Shown: piece after piece, positions 1 through 7,183 of the stretch
Layout of the letters: every line of letters begins with the position of its first letter
Position numbering within the stretch: position 1 is the first letter of the stretch
Origin: Catellatospora tritici
GTDB lineage: Bacteria; Actinomycetota; Actinomycetes; Mycobacteriales; Micromonosporaceae
Direction of reading: 5' to 3'
DNA: 64,000 nt
Assembly (NCBI RefSeq): GCF_019083965.1
Contig: NZ_JAHRCY010000023.1
Location: 1-64,000 of the forward strand
The notes under the pieces: model-generated
What the model was told of the DNA's origin: nothing
The model's database searches: none
What the model saw: only the letters and a program-made list of their open reading frames with translations
Translations under genes and position numbers: made by a program

Positions 1-1
1 C

Positions 2-163
2 TTCTCGCAGTCGGTGAACACGATGGTGCCGCAGTACATGGGTCCGAAGTCCGGTGACATCAACACCGCGATCCAGAACGGTCTGACCCGTGTCGAGCAG
101 GGCAAGCAGAAGCCGGACGAGGCCTGGACCCAGTCCCTCAAGGACGTCAAGGCGCTGCTGTGA
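2..163 (+). CDS. Sugar ABC transporter substrate-binding protein, C-terminal fragment
   Basis: The window opens inside a reading frame that ends with TGA at 161-163; 53 residues are visible, ending in KDVKALL. The text (PQYMGP, then an amphipathic tail with EQGKQKPDEAW) is typical of the last helix of family 1 extracellular sugar-binding lipoproteins, where a conserved Gln/Trp-containing segment closes the C-lobe. It lies 70 bp upstream of two MalF/MalG-type permeases, the usual order binding protein-permease-permease. The protein would bind the sugar outside the cell and deliver it to those permeases. Its N-terminus, lipobox and promoter are outside the window. Family assignment rests on the tail and on context. 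Confidence 0.75.
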   Translation, partial: FSQSVNTMVPQYMGPKSGDINTAIQNGLTRVEQGKQKPDEAWTQSLKDVKALL

Positions 164-233
164 GACCGGGGCCGGGTCCGGTCGCGTCGCTCGGCCGGAC
201 CCGGCCTCACTTCCCTGAGAGAGGACCGGGCCG

Positions 234-1133
234 ATGAAGAACCTGTTCTACCGCCTCGACACCAAGGGTTCGCCGTACCTGTACGTCGCCCCGTTCTTCC
301 TGCTGTTCGCCGCGTTCGGGGTGTTCCCGCTCATCTACACGGCGTGGGTGTCGCTGCACGAGTGGAGCCTGCTGTCGGAGACCCACACGTTCGTGGGGAT
401 CCAGAACTACAAGGACCTGTTCGCCGACGAGTACTTCTGGAACGCGCTGCGCAACACCGCCCAGATCTGGGTGATGTCCACCGTTCCCCAGCTGCTCATG
501 GCGCTCGTCCTGGCGCACGTGCTCAACCAGCGCCTGCGCGCCCCCACGTTCTGGCGGATGACCGCCCTGCTGCCGAACATCACCTCGGTGGCGGCCGTCG
601 CGATCATCTTCGGCCAGATCTTCGGCAAGGACTACGGCCTGGTCAACTGGCTGCTGGACGTGTTCGGGCTCGGTCGCATCGACTGGCAGGCCGGAACCGC
701 CAGCTCCCAGATCGCCGTCTCCGTGATGATCATCTGGCGCTGGACCGGCTACAACGCGCTGATCTACCTCGCCGCGATGCAGGCCGTCTCCAAGGACCTC
801 TACGACGCCGCCTCACTCGACGGCGCCTCCAGCTTCCAACAGCTGACGCGGATCACCGTTCCGGCCATCCGGCCGACCATCATCTTCACCGTCATCATCT
901 CGACGATCGGCGGCATGCAGGTCCTCGCGGAACCGCTGCTGTTCGGCGGGGCGAGCGTCACCGGCGGTTCCGACCGGCAGTTCCAGACCCTGTCGCTGTA
1001 CCTCTACGAGGTCGGGTTCTCGCGGTTCGACTTCGGCTACGCCTCGACCGCGGCCTGGGTCATGTTCTTCATCATCGTGATCGTCGCCGCGATCAACTAC
1101 TTCCTGACCAGCCGAGTGCGGAGCTCGCGATGA
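234..1133 (+). CDS. Sugar ABC transporter permease (MalF/UgpA type)
   Basis: A 299-residue integral membrane protein with six predicted helices; the first starts near residue 15 (LYVAPFFLLFAAFGVFPLIY). The cytoplasmic EAA loop that docks on the ATPase is visible near residues 185-215 as DAASLDGAS followed by ITVPAIRP. This is the first permease of a carbohydrate uptake ABC-1 system. A GAGAGAGGA ribosome site precedes ATG at 234. Its stop overlaps the start of the next permease (ATGA), indicating translational coupling. No ATPase gene is nearby; in actinomycetes such sugar importers commonly share a distant MsiK-type ATPase. The downstream beta-glucosidase suggests a beta-glucoside such as cellobiose as substrate (inference). 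Confidence 0.93.
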   Translation: MKNLFYRLDTKGSPYLYVAPFFLLFAAFGVFPLIYTAWVSLHEWSLLSETHTFVGIQNYKDLFADEYFWNALRNTAQIWVMSTVPQLLMALVLAHVLNQRLRAPTFWRMTALLPNITSVAAVAIIFGQIFGKDYGLVNWLLDVFGLGRIDWQAGTASSQIAVSVMIIWRWTGYNALIYLAAMQAVSKDLYDAASLDGASSFQQLTRITVPAIRPTIIFTVIISTIGGMQVLAEPLLFGGASVTGGSDRQFQTLSLYLYEVGFSRFDFGYASTAAWVMFFIIVIVAAINYFLTSRVRSSR

Positions 1134-2032
1134 CATCCACCACCCTGACCCGCCCCGGCTCGGCTGAGCAGGCCGAACCGCAGGTCCGCACGCGTCGGCG
1201 CCGAATCTTCACGGCCGACCGGCGCCCGGGGAAGCTGACCTATCTCGCGCTCGCCGGGCTGGCCCTGTTCTCGGCGTTCCCGCTCTACTGGTCGCTGGTC
1301 GTCGCCTCGCACGACAACGGCATCCTCGGCCAGGTGCCGCCGCCGCTCGGCATCGGCGGCAACCTGATGGCCAACCTCGAACGGGCCTTCGGCACCGTCC
1401 CGTTCTTCAAGGCCCTGGCCAACTCGGCGATCATCTCCGGTTCCATCACCTTCAGTGTGGTGCTGTTCTCGACGCTGGCCGGGTTCGCCTTCGCGAAGCT
1501 GCGGTTCAAGGGACGCAACGCCCTGCTCGTGATGATCATCGCGACGATGATGATCCCGAACCAGCTCGGCATCATCCCGCTCTACATGCTCATGGCCAAG
1601 ATCGAGTGGACCGGCACCATGTACGCCGTCGTCGCCCCCGGCCTGGTCAGCGCGTTCGGCGTGTTCTTCATGACCCAGTTCCTCCGCGAAGCCGTCCCCG
1701 ACGAACTGCTGGAAGCGGCCCGGGTCGACGGCTGCAGCACGATCCGGATCTTCTGGCACGTCATCCTGCCCGCCAGCAAGCCCGCCGCCGCGGTGCTCGG
1801 GATGCTGACGTTCATGACGGCCTGGAACGACTTCTTCTGGCCGCTGGTCGTGCTCACCCCCGAGGACCCGACCGTGCAGACCGCGCTGTCGACCCTGGCT
1901 TCCGGCTACATCCAGGACTACTCGCTGTCGCTGACCGGAACGGCGATCGCGACCGTGCCGCTGCTGGTCGTCTTCGGCCTGCTCGGCAAGTACATCATCG
2001 GAGGCATCATGCAGGGAGCGGTGAAGTCGTGA
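1130..2032 (+). CDS. Sugar ABC transporter permease (MalG type)
   Basis: A 300-residue second permease. A cytoplasmic Arg-rich N-terminus (RTRRRRIF) precedes the first helix near residues 42-60, and six helices follow. The EAA loop is seen near residue 190 (LLEAARVDGCS, then HVILPASKP). It starts at ATG 1130, inside the stop codon of the preceding permease. Its own TGA (2030-2032) overlaps the GTG start of the glucosidase. The chain of 4-bp overlaps shows one transcript with coupled translation. The pair forms the channel of a heterodimeric sugar importer. The order binding protein-permease-permease-GH1 enzyme matches known cebEFG-bglC cellobiose operons, but substrate specificity cannot be read from the sequence. 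Confidence 0.93.
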   Translation: MTSTTLTRPGSAEQAEPQVRTRRRRIFTADRRPGKLTYLALAGLALFSAFPLYWSLVVASHDNGILGQVPPPLGIGGNLMANLERAFGTVPFFKALANSAIISGSITFSVVLFSTLAGFAFAKLRFKGRNALLVMIIATMMIPNQLGIIPLYMLMAKIEWTGTMYAVVAPGLVSAFGVFFMTQFLREAVPDELLEAARVDGCSTIRIFWHVILPASKPAAAVLGMLTFMTAWNDFFWPLVVLTPEDPTVQTALSTLASGYIQDYSLSLTGTAIATVPLLVVFGLLGKYIIGGIMQGAVKS

Positions 2033-3417
2033 CCACCGTGGCTCCAGACCAGGTCGGCACCGCGCTGCGGTTCCCGCAGGGCTTCCGGTGGGGTGCGGCC
2101 ACGGCCTCGTACCAGATCGAGGGGGCGACGCAGGAGGACGGGCGCACGCCGTCCATCTGGGACACGTTCGCGCGTACCCCCGGGAAGGTGTTCGAGGGGC
2201 ACACGGGTGACGTGGCCTGCGATCACTACCACCGCTACCGCGACGACGTGGCGATGATGGCGGAGCTGGGCATCGGCACGTACCGGTTCTCGATCGCCTG
2301 GCCCCGGATCAAGCCGGACGGCTCCGGCCCGGTCAACGGGCGCGGCCTGGACTTCTACGACCGCCTCGTCGACGAGCTGCTGGCCAAGGGCATCGCCCCG
2401 ATGGCCACGCTCTACCACTGGGACCTGCCGCAGGTCCTGGAGGACCGGGGCGGCTGGACCAACCGGGACACCGCCTACTACCTGGCCGACCTTGCCGCCG
2501 CGACGGTCGCCCGGCTCGGCGACCGGGTCGCGACCTGGACCACGCTGAACGAGCCGTGGTGCTCGGCGTTCCTCGGCTACGCCGCCGGGGTGCACGCCCC
2601 GGGGCGGGAGGACCCGACAGCCGCGTTCGAGGCGGTGCACCACCTGCTGCTCGGGCACGGGTTGTCGGTGCAGGCGCTGCGGGCCGGGGGAGCGCGTGAG
2701 GTGTCGCTGACGTTGAACCTCGCCCGCGTACGCCCCGACGACCCGGCCGACCCGCACGACCTCGCGGCGGTGCACCTCATCGAAGGCCTGCACAACCGGC
2801 TGTGGCTCGACCCGGTGCTGCGCGGGGCGTACCCGGCCGACATGCTCGCCCTGTTCCGTCGCTTCGGCGCCGACCATGCCATCCGCCCTGGCGACGACGC
2901 GATCATCGCCGCCCCGATCGACTTCCTCGGGGTGAACTACTACCAGCCCGCGCGGGTGCGCGCCGCGCTCGGCGTCGACGGTGGCCCGGCCAACCCCGGC
3001 ACCGAGGGGGCCGAGTACGTCGCCCAGGACCTGCCCGTCACCGCGATGGACTGGCCGGTCGACCCGTCGTCCTTCTACGAGCTGCTCATCCGGCTGTCGA
3101 CCGACTACCCCGGCACCCCGATGATGATCACCGAGAACGGGGCGGCCTACGACGACGTCCTGGTCGAGGACCGGGTCGCCGACACCGACCGGGTCGGGTT
3201 CCTGGCCGGGCACCTGCGCGCGGTGCACCAGGCCATGGCCGAGGGCGCCGACGTGCGCGGATATCTGGCCTGGTCGCTGCTGGACAACTACGAGTGGGGC
3301 TACGGGTACGGCAAGCGCTTCGGCATCGTGCACGTGGACTACGACACCCAGCGCCGCACGCTGAAGGACAGCGCCCGCTGGTACGCCGCCGTCATCGGCC
3401 GCAACGGCCTGGACTGA
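2029..3417 (+). CDS. GH1 family beta-glucosidase
   Basis: A 462-residue glycoside hydrolase family 1 enzyme without a signal peptide, so it acts in the cytoplasm on imported beta-glucosides. The N-terminal motif FRWGAATASYQIEGA is diagnostic. The acid/base is in TLNEPW (Glu about 175) and the nucleophile in ITENGAAY (Glu about 369); both are intact, and the C-terminal WSLLDNYEWGYGY aglycone-site motif is present. Length is normal for the family. GTG at 2029 is chosen because it overlaps the permease stop and gives a standard N-terminus; the frame is open further upstream only as a shadow of the permease. It is the last gene of the sugar operon and is followed by a strong hairpin. Confidence 0.96.
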   Translation: MTTVAPDQVGTALRFPQGFRWGAATASYQIEGATQEDGRTPSIWDTFARTPGKVFEGHTGDVACDHYHRYRDDVAMMAELGIGTYRFSIAWPRIKPDGSGPVNGRGLDFYDRLVDELLAKGIAPMATLYHWDLPQVLEDRGGWTNRDTAYYLADLAAATVARLGDRVATWTTLNEPWCSAFLGYAAGVHAPGREDPTAAFEAVHHLLLGHGLSVQALRAGGAREVSLTLNLARVRPDDPADPHDLAAVHLIEGLHNRLWLDPVLRGAYPADMLALFRRFGADHAIRPGDDAIIAAPIDFLGVNYYQPARVRAALGVDGGPANPGTEGAEYVAQDLPVTAMDWPVDPSSFYELLIRLSTDYPGTPMMITENGAAYDDVLVEDRVADTDRVGFLAGHLRAVHQAMAEGADVRGYLAWSLLDNYEWGYGYGKRFGIVHVDYDTQRRTLKDSARWYAAVIGRNGLD

Positions 3418-3431
3418 CGGGGTATGTGACT

Positions 3432-3465
3432 CACGTGGGGGAGGGGAGCGGCCCTCCCCCACGTG
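3432..3465 (+). terminator. Hairpin terminator after the sugar operon
   Basis: A perfect 14-bp inverted repeat, CACGTGGGGGAGGG (3432-3445) against CCCTCCCCCACGTG (3452-3465), with a GAGCGG loop. It begins 14 bp after the glucosidase stop. There is no U-tract, as is common in high-GC actinobacteria. A convergent minus-strand gene ends at 3511, so it may serve both strands. Confidence 0.85.
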
Positions 3466-3510
3466 CCCATCACAGCATCGACGACCTTGATCGCGCATCG
3501 ACCGGAAGTG

Positions 3511-3987
3511 CTAGGGCAACCGCCGCCAGAGCTTGGCCACGGCCGAGATCACGAGCACCGCCGCGGCGGTCAAGGCCAGGTTGCCGAGCCCGTGGAGGGG
3601 TCTGGCCGGGCGGTCGAAACCGAGGAACACCGGCCACGAGACCAGTAGGGCACCGGCGGCGATCCCCGCGACCCACAGCACCCGGCTCCGCCGGGTCGAG
3701 GTCGGCTCCAGCATCGGCAGCGGTTCTCGCACGCCGTTGCTGTACAGCACCAGCGCACCCAGCAGGACGACCCCTTCCGGAATCAAGGACCGAGCCGGGG
3801 GGTTGTGCACGGATCCGCCCGCGTACAGCAAGGCGAGTATGCATCCGAAGAAGGTCGCCATGGTCACGGCGGCGAGAGCGTGCAGCGCGCGTCGAGGCAG
3901 CCACGGGCGTCGCGGCCGTTCAGGCTCGTCCGGTTCAGGCTCGTCCGGCTCCGGCTCGATCGGCGCCGCCCCGTCCCCCAGCATCAT
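3511..3987 (-). CDS. Hypothetical multi-pass membrane protein
   Basis: A 158-residue protein. The first 35 residues are acidic and repetitive (two copies of EPDEPE) and probably cytoplasmic. Four hydrophobic segments follow (about residues 37-56, 68-84, 104-122 and 135-152), and the end is basic (KLWRRLP). I recognise no family. It is transcribed toward the sugar operon terminator. Nothing in the neighbourhood indicates a role. Codon use looks normal for the window and no convincing rival frame exists, so I accept it as a real gene, but the N-terminal start is uncertain. Confidence 0.6.
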   Translation of the reverse strand: MMLGDGAAPIEPEPDEPEPDEPERPRRPWLPRRALHALAAVTMATFFGCILALLYAGGSVHNPPARSLIPEGVVLLGALVLYSNGVREPLPMLEPTSTRRSRVLWVAGIAAGALLVSWPVFLGFDRPARPLHGLGNLALTAAAVLVISAVAKLWRRLP

Positions 3988-4055
3988 GGCCGCAGGGTAA
4001 CGACATTCGGCAATCCTCCAGACCCGGCCCGGAGTACAAGCTGCGGGATCGGGAC

Positions 4056-4232
4056 GTGTATGCGGCCCTGTACGAGCTGGCCGGCGTCACTGTGCCCGCG
4101 GGTGAGCGCACGAAGCCGCCGTGTTGTGGCGCGGACGGCACGCCGCCCATGGACGACCTCGCGGTGGACGAGCTCGTGGACCGGGCGCTGCGGGTCCGGC
4201 GGACCAGGGGCCGTCAGACCGGGCCGACGTAG
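4056..4232 (+). CDS. Possible small protein or gene remnant
   Basis: A frame ending at 4232 reads like protein rather than shadow (YAALYELAGVTV, then a CC pair, then an acidic-to-basic helix DDLAVDELVDRALRVRR). GTG at 4056 would give 58 residues. No good ribosome site is visible, and the frame continues plausibly upstream to about 4020 without an ATG. It overlaps the end of the convergent YchJ-like gene by 19 bp. It could be a small gene with an unusual start or the 3' end of a decayed one. No family is recognised. Confidence 0.3.
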   Translation: MYAALYELAGVTVPAGERTKPPCCGADGTPPMDDLAVDELVDRALRVRRTRGRQTGPT

Positions 4233-4609
4233 AGCCAGTGGCCGTGCTCGCGGACGAAGGTGCTGTGCTCGCGCAGGACGCCGGGGCGGTCGCCGTCGAG
4301 GTAGTGGGCGGCGAAGCGGACCCGGCCCTCGGTCTCGAACATGCTGCCGCCGGTGGTTTCGAGCACTTCGAGGCGGGTGTATCGCGGGCTGTCGGACAGG
4401 TCCAGGGTGCGCGGGCGGGTGCGGGGGTGCCAGGTGCGCAGCAGGTACGCGGCGTCGCCCACCGCGAAAGCGGTGTAGCGCGAGCGCATCAGTAGTTCGG
4501 CGGTGGGGGCAGGATCGGTGGATTGGTGCCAGCGGCCACAGCACTCCGGGTACGGCGGGCCGTATCCGCACGGACAGGGCTTGGCGGACTGTGGGCGGTT
4601 GCTGGCCAT
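4214..4609 (-). CDS. YchJ/UPF0225 family SEC-C zinc-binding protein
   Basis: A 131-residue protein starting at ATG 4609. The N-terminus carries the SEC-C type zinc motif (CPCGYG, then ECCGRWH, about residues 12-27). The YchJ core follows: LMRSRYTAF (about 40-48), then a cystatin-like/NTF2-like half ending HGHWLYVGPV. Length and order match the UPF0225 family, whose biochemical role is not firmly known. It is transcribed divergently from the kinase gene at 4689 with 79 bp between them. The start is chosen because it gives the conserved N-terminus just before the Cys cluster. Confidence 0.85.
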   Translation of the reverse strand: MASNRPQSAKPCPCGYGPPYPECCGRWHQSTDPAPTAELLMRSRYTAFAVGDAAYLLRTWHPRTRPRTLDLSDSPRYTRLEVLETTGGSMFETEGRVRFAAHYLDGDRPGVLREHSTFVREHGHWLYVGPV

Positions 4610-4688
4610 GGAGCCATCGTGCCGTACCGGCCCGCACCTGCGGCAATCGGCTGGCGTACGGCGGTCGCACCGTGCGAGCCTGACCCTC

Positions 4689-5621
4689 GTGATCGACCTT
4701 CCGGAACGGGTGCAGCGCACCGCGCGCAGCAAGGGCGCCGAGGGCCGTCGCTGGCTGGACCGGCTACCCGACGACGTGCTGCACCTGTGCGGCACGTGGT
4801 CCTTGACGCTGGGCGGGGCGCTGGACGGCGGCTCGCTCGCCTACGTGGCCCGGGTGCGCACCGGTGATGGCGGCGACGCGGTGCTGAAGGTCTCCCCACC
4901 CGGACCCGACGTGGACGCGCAGGTCAAGACGCTGCTCGCGGCCGACGGCCACGGCTATGCCCGCCTGTACGCGCACGACCTGGCTCGTGGCGCGCTGCTG
5001 CTGGAGCCGCTGGGCGCGCCCCTGTCCGCGGCGGGGCTGCCGGTGGCGCAGGTGCTCGACCTGTCCGCGACGGTCCTGTCGCAGGCGTGGCGCACGCCCC
5101 TTCCGGAAAGTGCGGTGGTGGCGCCCGGGGAGGACAAGGCGAGCGGGCTGATCGAGCTGATCACCGTGCTGTGGTCGGAACTCGGGCGGCCATGCTCGCA
5201 AGAGCTGGTCGAGCGGGCGCTGAGGTATGCCCGACGCCGGGCGGAGGCGTTCGACCCGGACCGGTCGGTGGTCTGTCACGGTGATCCGCATCCGGGCAAC
5301 GTGCTGGCGGTGCCGTCGCCACGGGCGGGGGCGGAGTGCGGTTACGTCCTGGTGGATCCGGACGGGTTCGTCGACGACCCGGCGTACGACCTGGGGGTGG
5401 TCATCCGCGAGTGGACCGCAGAGGTGCTGACCGCCGCCGACCCGGTCGGGCTGCTGCGCGGCTACTGCGCGCGGCTCGCGGCGGCGACCGGTGTCGACGC
5501 GCAGCGGATCTGGGAGTGGGGCTTCGTCGAGCGGGTGTCATCCGGGCTGTACCTGATGCGCCACGGGCACGAGGAGTACGGCCGGGAGTTCCTCGCCTCC
5601 GGCGAACGCCTGCTGCTCTAG
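4689..5621 (+). CDS. APH(6)-like aminoglycoside phosphotransferase family protein
   Basis: A 310-residue kinase-fold protein. The N-terminal half has the family's WSLTLG and GGSLAYVARV segments and an AVLKVSPP strand bearing the ATP-contacting Lys. The catalytic loop is HGDPHPGN (about residues 197-204), followed by a metal-binding VDPDGF (Asp about 223). The layout is that of the streptomycin 6-kinase/hydroxyurea kinase group (pfam04655), so it may phosphorylate a small hydroxylated molecule. Resistance is not implied by sequence alone, since actinomycetes carry many housekeeping-like members. GTG 4689 is chosen because upstream codons are the antisense of the YchJ-like gene. The next gene starts 10 bp after its stop, probably co-transcribed. 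Confidence 0.83.
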   Translation: MIDLPERVQRTARSKGAEGRRWLDRLPDDVLHLCGTWSLTLGGALDGGSLAYVARVRTGDGGDAVLKVSPPGPDVDAQVKTLLAADGHGYARLYAHDLARGALLLEPLGAPLSAAGLPVAQVLDLSATVLSQAWRTPLPESAVVAPGEDKASGLIELITVLWSELGRPCSQELVERALRYARRRAEAFDPDRSVVCHGDPHPGNVLAVPSPRAGAECGYVLVDPDGFVDDPAYDLGVVIREWTAEVLTAADPVGLLRGYCARLAAATGVDAQRIWEWGFVERVSSGLYLMRHGHEEYGREFLASGERLLL

Positions 5622-5630
5622 GCTGCCGGG

Positions 5631-6101
5631 ATGGCGTCCGAGGAGGTGTACGTGCCGCCCGAGGAGGTGCTGGCCGCGACGTGTGCGGTCTGCCCGGCGC
5701 AGTCGCTGCGCTATGGCGCCTTCGATGTGGCGCCGCGTCCCGGTCCGGAGAGCAGCTATCAGCCTCGGCTGGGCTGGCGCGCCGACGTGTCGACCGGGGT
5801 GCCGACCTGTGTGCACCCGTACCGGGTCGGGCTGCCGCCCGGCCGCTACGCCTCGGCCGGGGATCCGCTGCCCGCGCAGCCTAGCGTTCAGCTGCCGGAC
5901 CCGGCCGCGCTAGTGCTGCCCGACGATCCGACCCTGCTGGAGGCATGGCTGATCGCGGTGCTGCGCAGCGCCCCGCCGGAGCGTATGGCCTACGCGCTGT
6001 TCCAGGCGGAGGCCACGGCCGCCGCGAGGTTCGAGCCGCAGGTCGTGGTCGCGGCCATGCGCCGAGTCATGTCACACGAGCTGGCGGGCGGCGGACGCTA
6101 G
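5631..6101 (+). CDS. Hypothetical protein
   Basis: A 156-residue soluble protein with no signal peptide or membrane segment. It has Cys at about 18, 21 (CAVC) and 60, which could bind metal with nearby His, and a helical C-terminal half (MAYALFQAEATAAARFEPQ). It follows the kinase gene by 9 bp and is probably in the same transcript. No known family is recognised. Its stop lies 3 bp before an inverted repeat element. Confidence 0.6.
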   Translation: MASEEVYVPPEEVLAATCAVCPAQSLRYGAFDVAPRPGPESSYQPRLGWRADVSTGVPTCVHPYRVGLPPGRYASAGDPLPAQPSVQLPDPAALVLPDDPTLLEAWLIAVLRSAPPERMAYALFQAEATAAARFEPQVVVAAMRRVMSHELAGGGR

Positions 6102-6103
6102 AG

Positions 6104-6163
6104 GCAGTTTCGGGGAAAGTGCAGGAATGGCGGCCAAGATTCGTGCAGTTTCCCCGAAACTGC
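6104..6163. repeat. Inverted repeat element, GCAGTTTCGGGGAAA family (copy 1)
   Basis: Arms of 20 nt at 6104-6123 and 6144-6163 pair with one mismatch around a 20-nt loop. The element lies between two convergent genes (stops at 6101 and 6184) and could act as a bidirectional terminator. A second copy with the same 15-bp arms occurs at 54923-54982. Confidence 0.85.
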
Positions 6164-6183
6164 ACGGCGATCTGGCGGGAAGA

Positions 6184-6669
6184 TCAGGCCGCGACCCGCT
6201 GTAGGAAGGCGGCGAGGTTGCTCGTGGTGCGGTCGACCTTCTCGGGGAGGGTGAGGGTCTCCTCGATGCGCCGTCCGGCGTCCTTCTTGCCGCGAATATA
6301 GAGCGAGCAGGCCAGGTCGGCGCACAGGTAGAGCCCCACCGAGTTGCCCTGCCGCCCGCTGGGTCCGGCCAGGCGTGCGGTCATCAGTGAGACGCCGTCC
6401 GCGTCGTGCGCGGTCAGGCACACCGAGCACACGCTGCGCCGCCCGAGCCCGGCCTGCTGGGAGACGCGCAGTGCCACCCCGACCAGGCCCGTGCCGGACG
6501 GGAAGACCAGGTACGCGCGATCCTCCGCGGCCGGGTCGCGCCAGCCCAGGTAGTCGAGGTCGTCCCAGGGCCGGGTGGCCAGATCCTTCGGCACGGCCAT
6601 GCGCTGGGCTTCGCCTTTGGTGCAGTTGACGAAGGACGCGCGGATGGCGGGAACGGTGATCGGCTCCAT
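6184..6669 (-). CDS. FBP domain-containing protein (EF-G-binding protein-like zinc finger)
   Basis: A 161-residue protein of the FBP family (treble-clef zinc finger related to the C-terminal part of the elongation factor G-binding protein FusB/Fbp). The four zinc ligands are visible: CSVC at about residues 80-83 and a second pair around ADLACS, about 119-123. The segment YLGWRDPA, then YLVFP and a GNSVGLYLCADLACSLYIRGK core are characteristic. Many actinobacteria encode such stand-alone FBP proteins. A ribosome-related role is inferred from the family and is not shown here. It is a single gene convergent with the preceding one. Confidence 0.85.
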   Translation of the reverse strand: MEPITVPAIRASFVNCTKGEAQRMAVPKDLATRPWDDLDYLGWRDPAAEDRAYLVFPSGTGLVGVALRVSQQAGLGRRSVCSVCLTAHDADGVSLMTARLAGPSGRQGNSVGLYLCADLACSLYIRGKKDAGRRIEETLTLPEKVDRTTSNLAAFLQRVAA

Positions 6670-6736
6670 GAGGCCTACCCTAGATTCGCGGGCAAACGAT
6701 TATCTGCGCACGTCAACCACGTGAAGAGGTCGGAGC

Positions 6737-7075
6737 ATGGACGCGCTCGGCTTGATGGACGCCTTCAACGCGGCGTGGAACGGTCACGACATCGAGGCGG
6801 CACTGGACCTGTGTACGCACGACGTCGTGTTCGAGAGCACGGACCCGGCGCCGGACGGTCGTAGGTTCGAGGGCCGCGACGAGGTGCGCGAGGCTTGGCT
6901 GCCGGTGTTCCTGCAGCTGGAGGGCCGCTTCGACATCGAGGAGTCCACCGTCTCGGGCGACCTGGTGGTGCAGCGCTGGCGTTACGACTGGGGCACCGGC
7001 CACGTGCGCGGCGTGGACGTCATCCGCGTACGCGACGGCCGCGTCGCCGAGAAACGGTCGTACGTGAAGGGGTGA
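6737..7075 (+). CDS. Nuclear transport factor 2 (SnoaL-like) family protein
   Basis: A 112-residue single-domain NTF2/SnoaL fold: an opening helix (FNAAWNGHDIEAALDL), a strand-rich core with VVFESTDPAPDG, a GRDEVREAW helix, and closing strands around VVQRWRYDWG and VDVIRVRDGRV. The ending Y-V-K-G is typical. Members are cyclases, isomerases or small-ligand binders, and the substrate here cannot be told. It is divergent from the FBP gene and followed by an inverted repeat. Confidence 0.85.
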   Translation: MDALGLMDAFNAAWNGHDIEAALDLCTHDVVFESTDPAPDGRRFEGRDEVREAWLPVFLQLEGRFDIEESTVSGDLVVQRWRYDWGTGHVRGVDVIRVRDGRVAEKRSYVKG

Positions 7076-7084
7076 ACCCCGGTT

Positions 7085-7145
7085 CGAGTTGCCGGGCAAT
7101 CGGGGGAAAGCGAACCCAAGATACGCCCGATTGCCCGGCAACTCG
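7085..7145. repeat. Inverted repeat element, GAGTTGCCGGGCAA family (copy 1)
   Basis: Perfect 20-bp arms (7085-7104 and 7126-7145) around a 21-nt loop that contains CCAAGATACG. It is 10 bp after the NTF2-like stop. A related, less perfect copy is embedded in the coding sequence of the MptB-like gene at 29316-29376. Confidence 0.85.
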
Positions 7146-7153
7146 CGCAGAAA

Positions 7154-7179
7154 CCCGCCCACCCAGCCGGGTGGGCGGG
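7154..7179. terminator. Hairpin between convergent genes
   Basis: CCCGCCCACCC (7154-7164), loop AGCC, GGGTGGGCGGG (7169-7179): an 11-bp perfect GC stem. It is 5 bp from the telA stop on the minus strand and is preceded by AAA. It should terminate the minus-strand TelA operon and possibly the plus-strand NTF2-like transcript. Confidence 0.85.
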
Positions 7180-7183
7180 TGGG

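Noticed and set aside
1606..2028. Longer beta-glucosidase with an N-terminal Arg-rich extension
   Set aside because: The upstream frame is the shadow of the permease gene. GTG 2029 gives the normal family N-terminus and overlaps the permease stop.
4689..5621. Dedicated streptomycin resistance gene
   Set aside because: The fold is APH(6)-like, but there is no aminoglycoside biosynthesis context, and many family members have other substrates.
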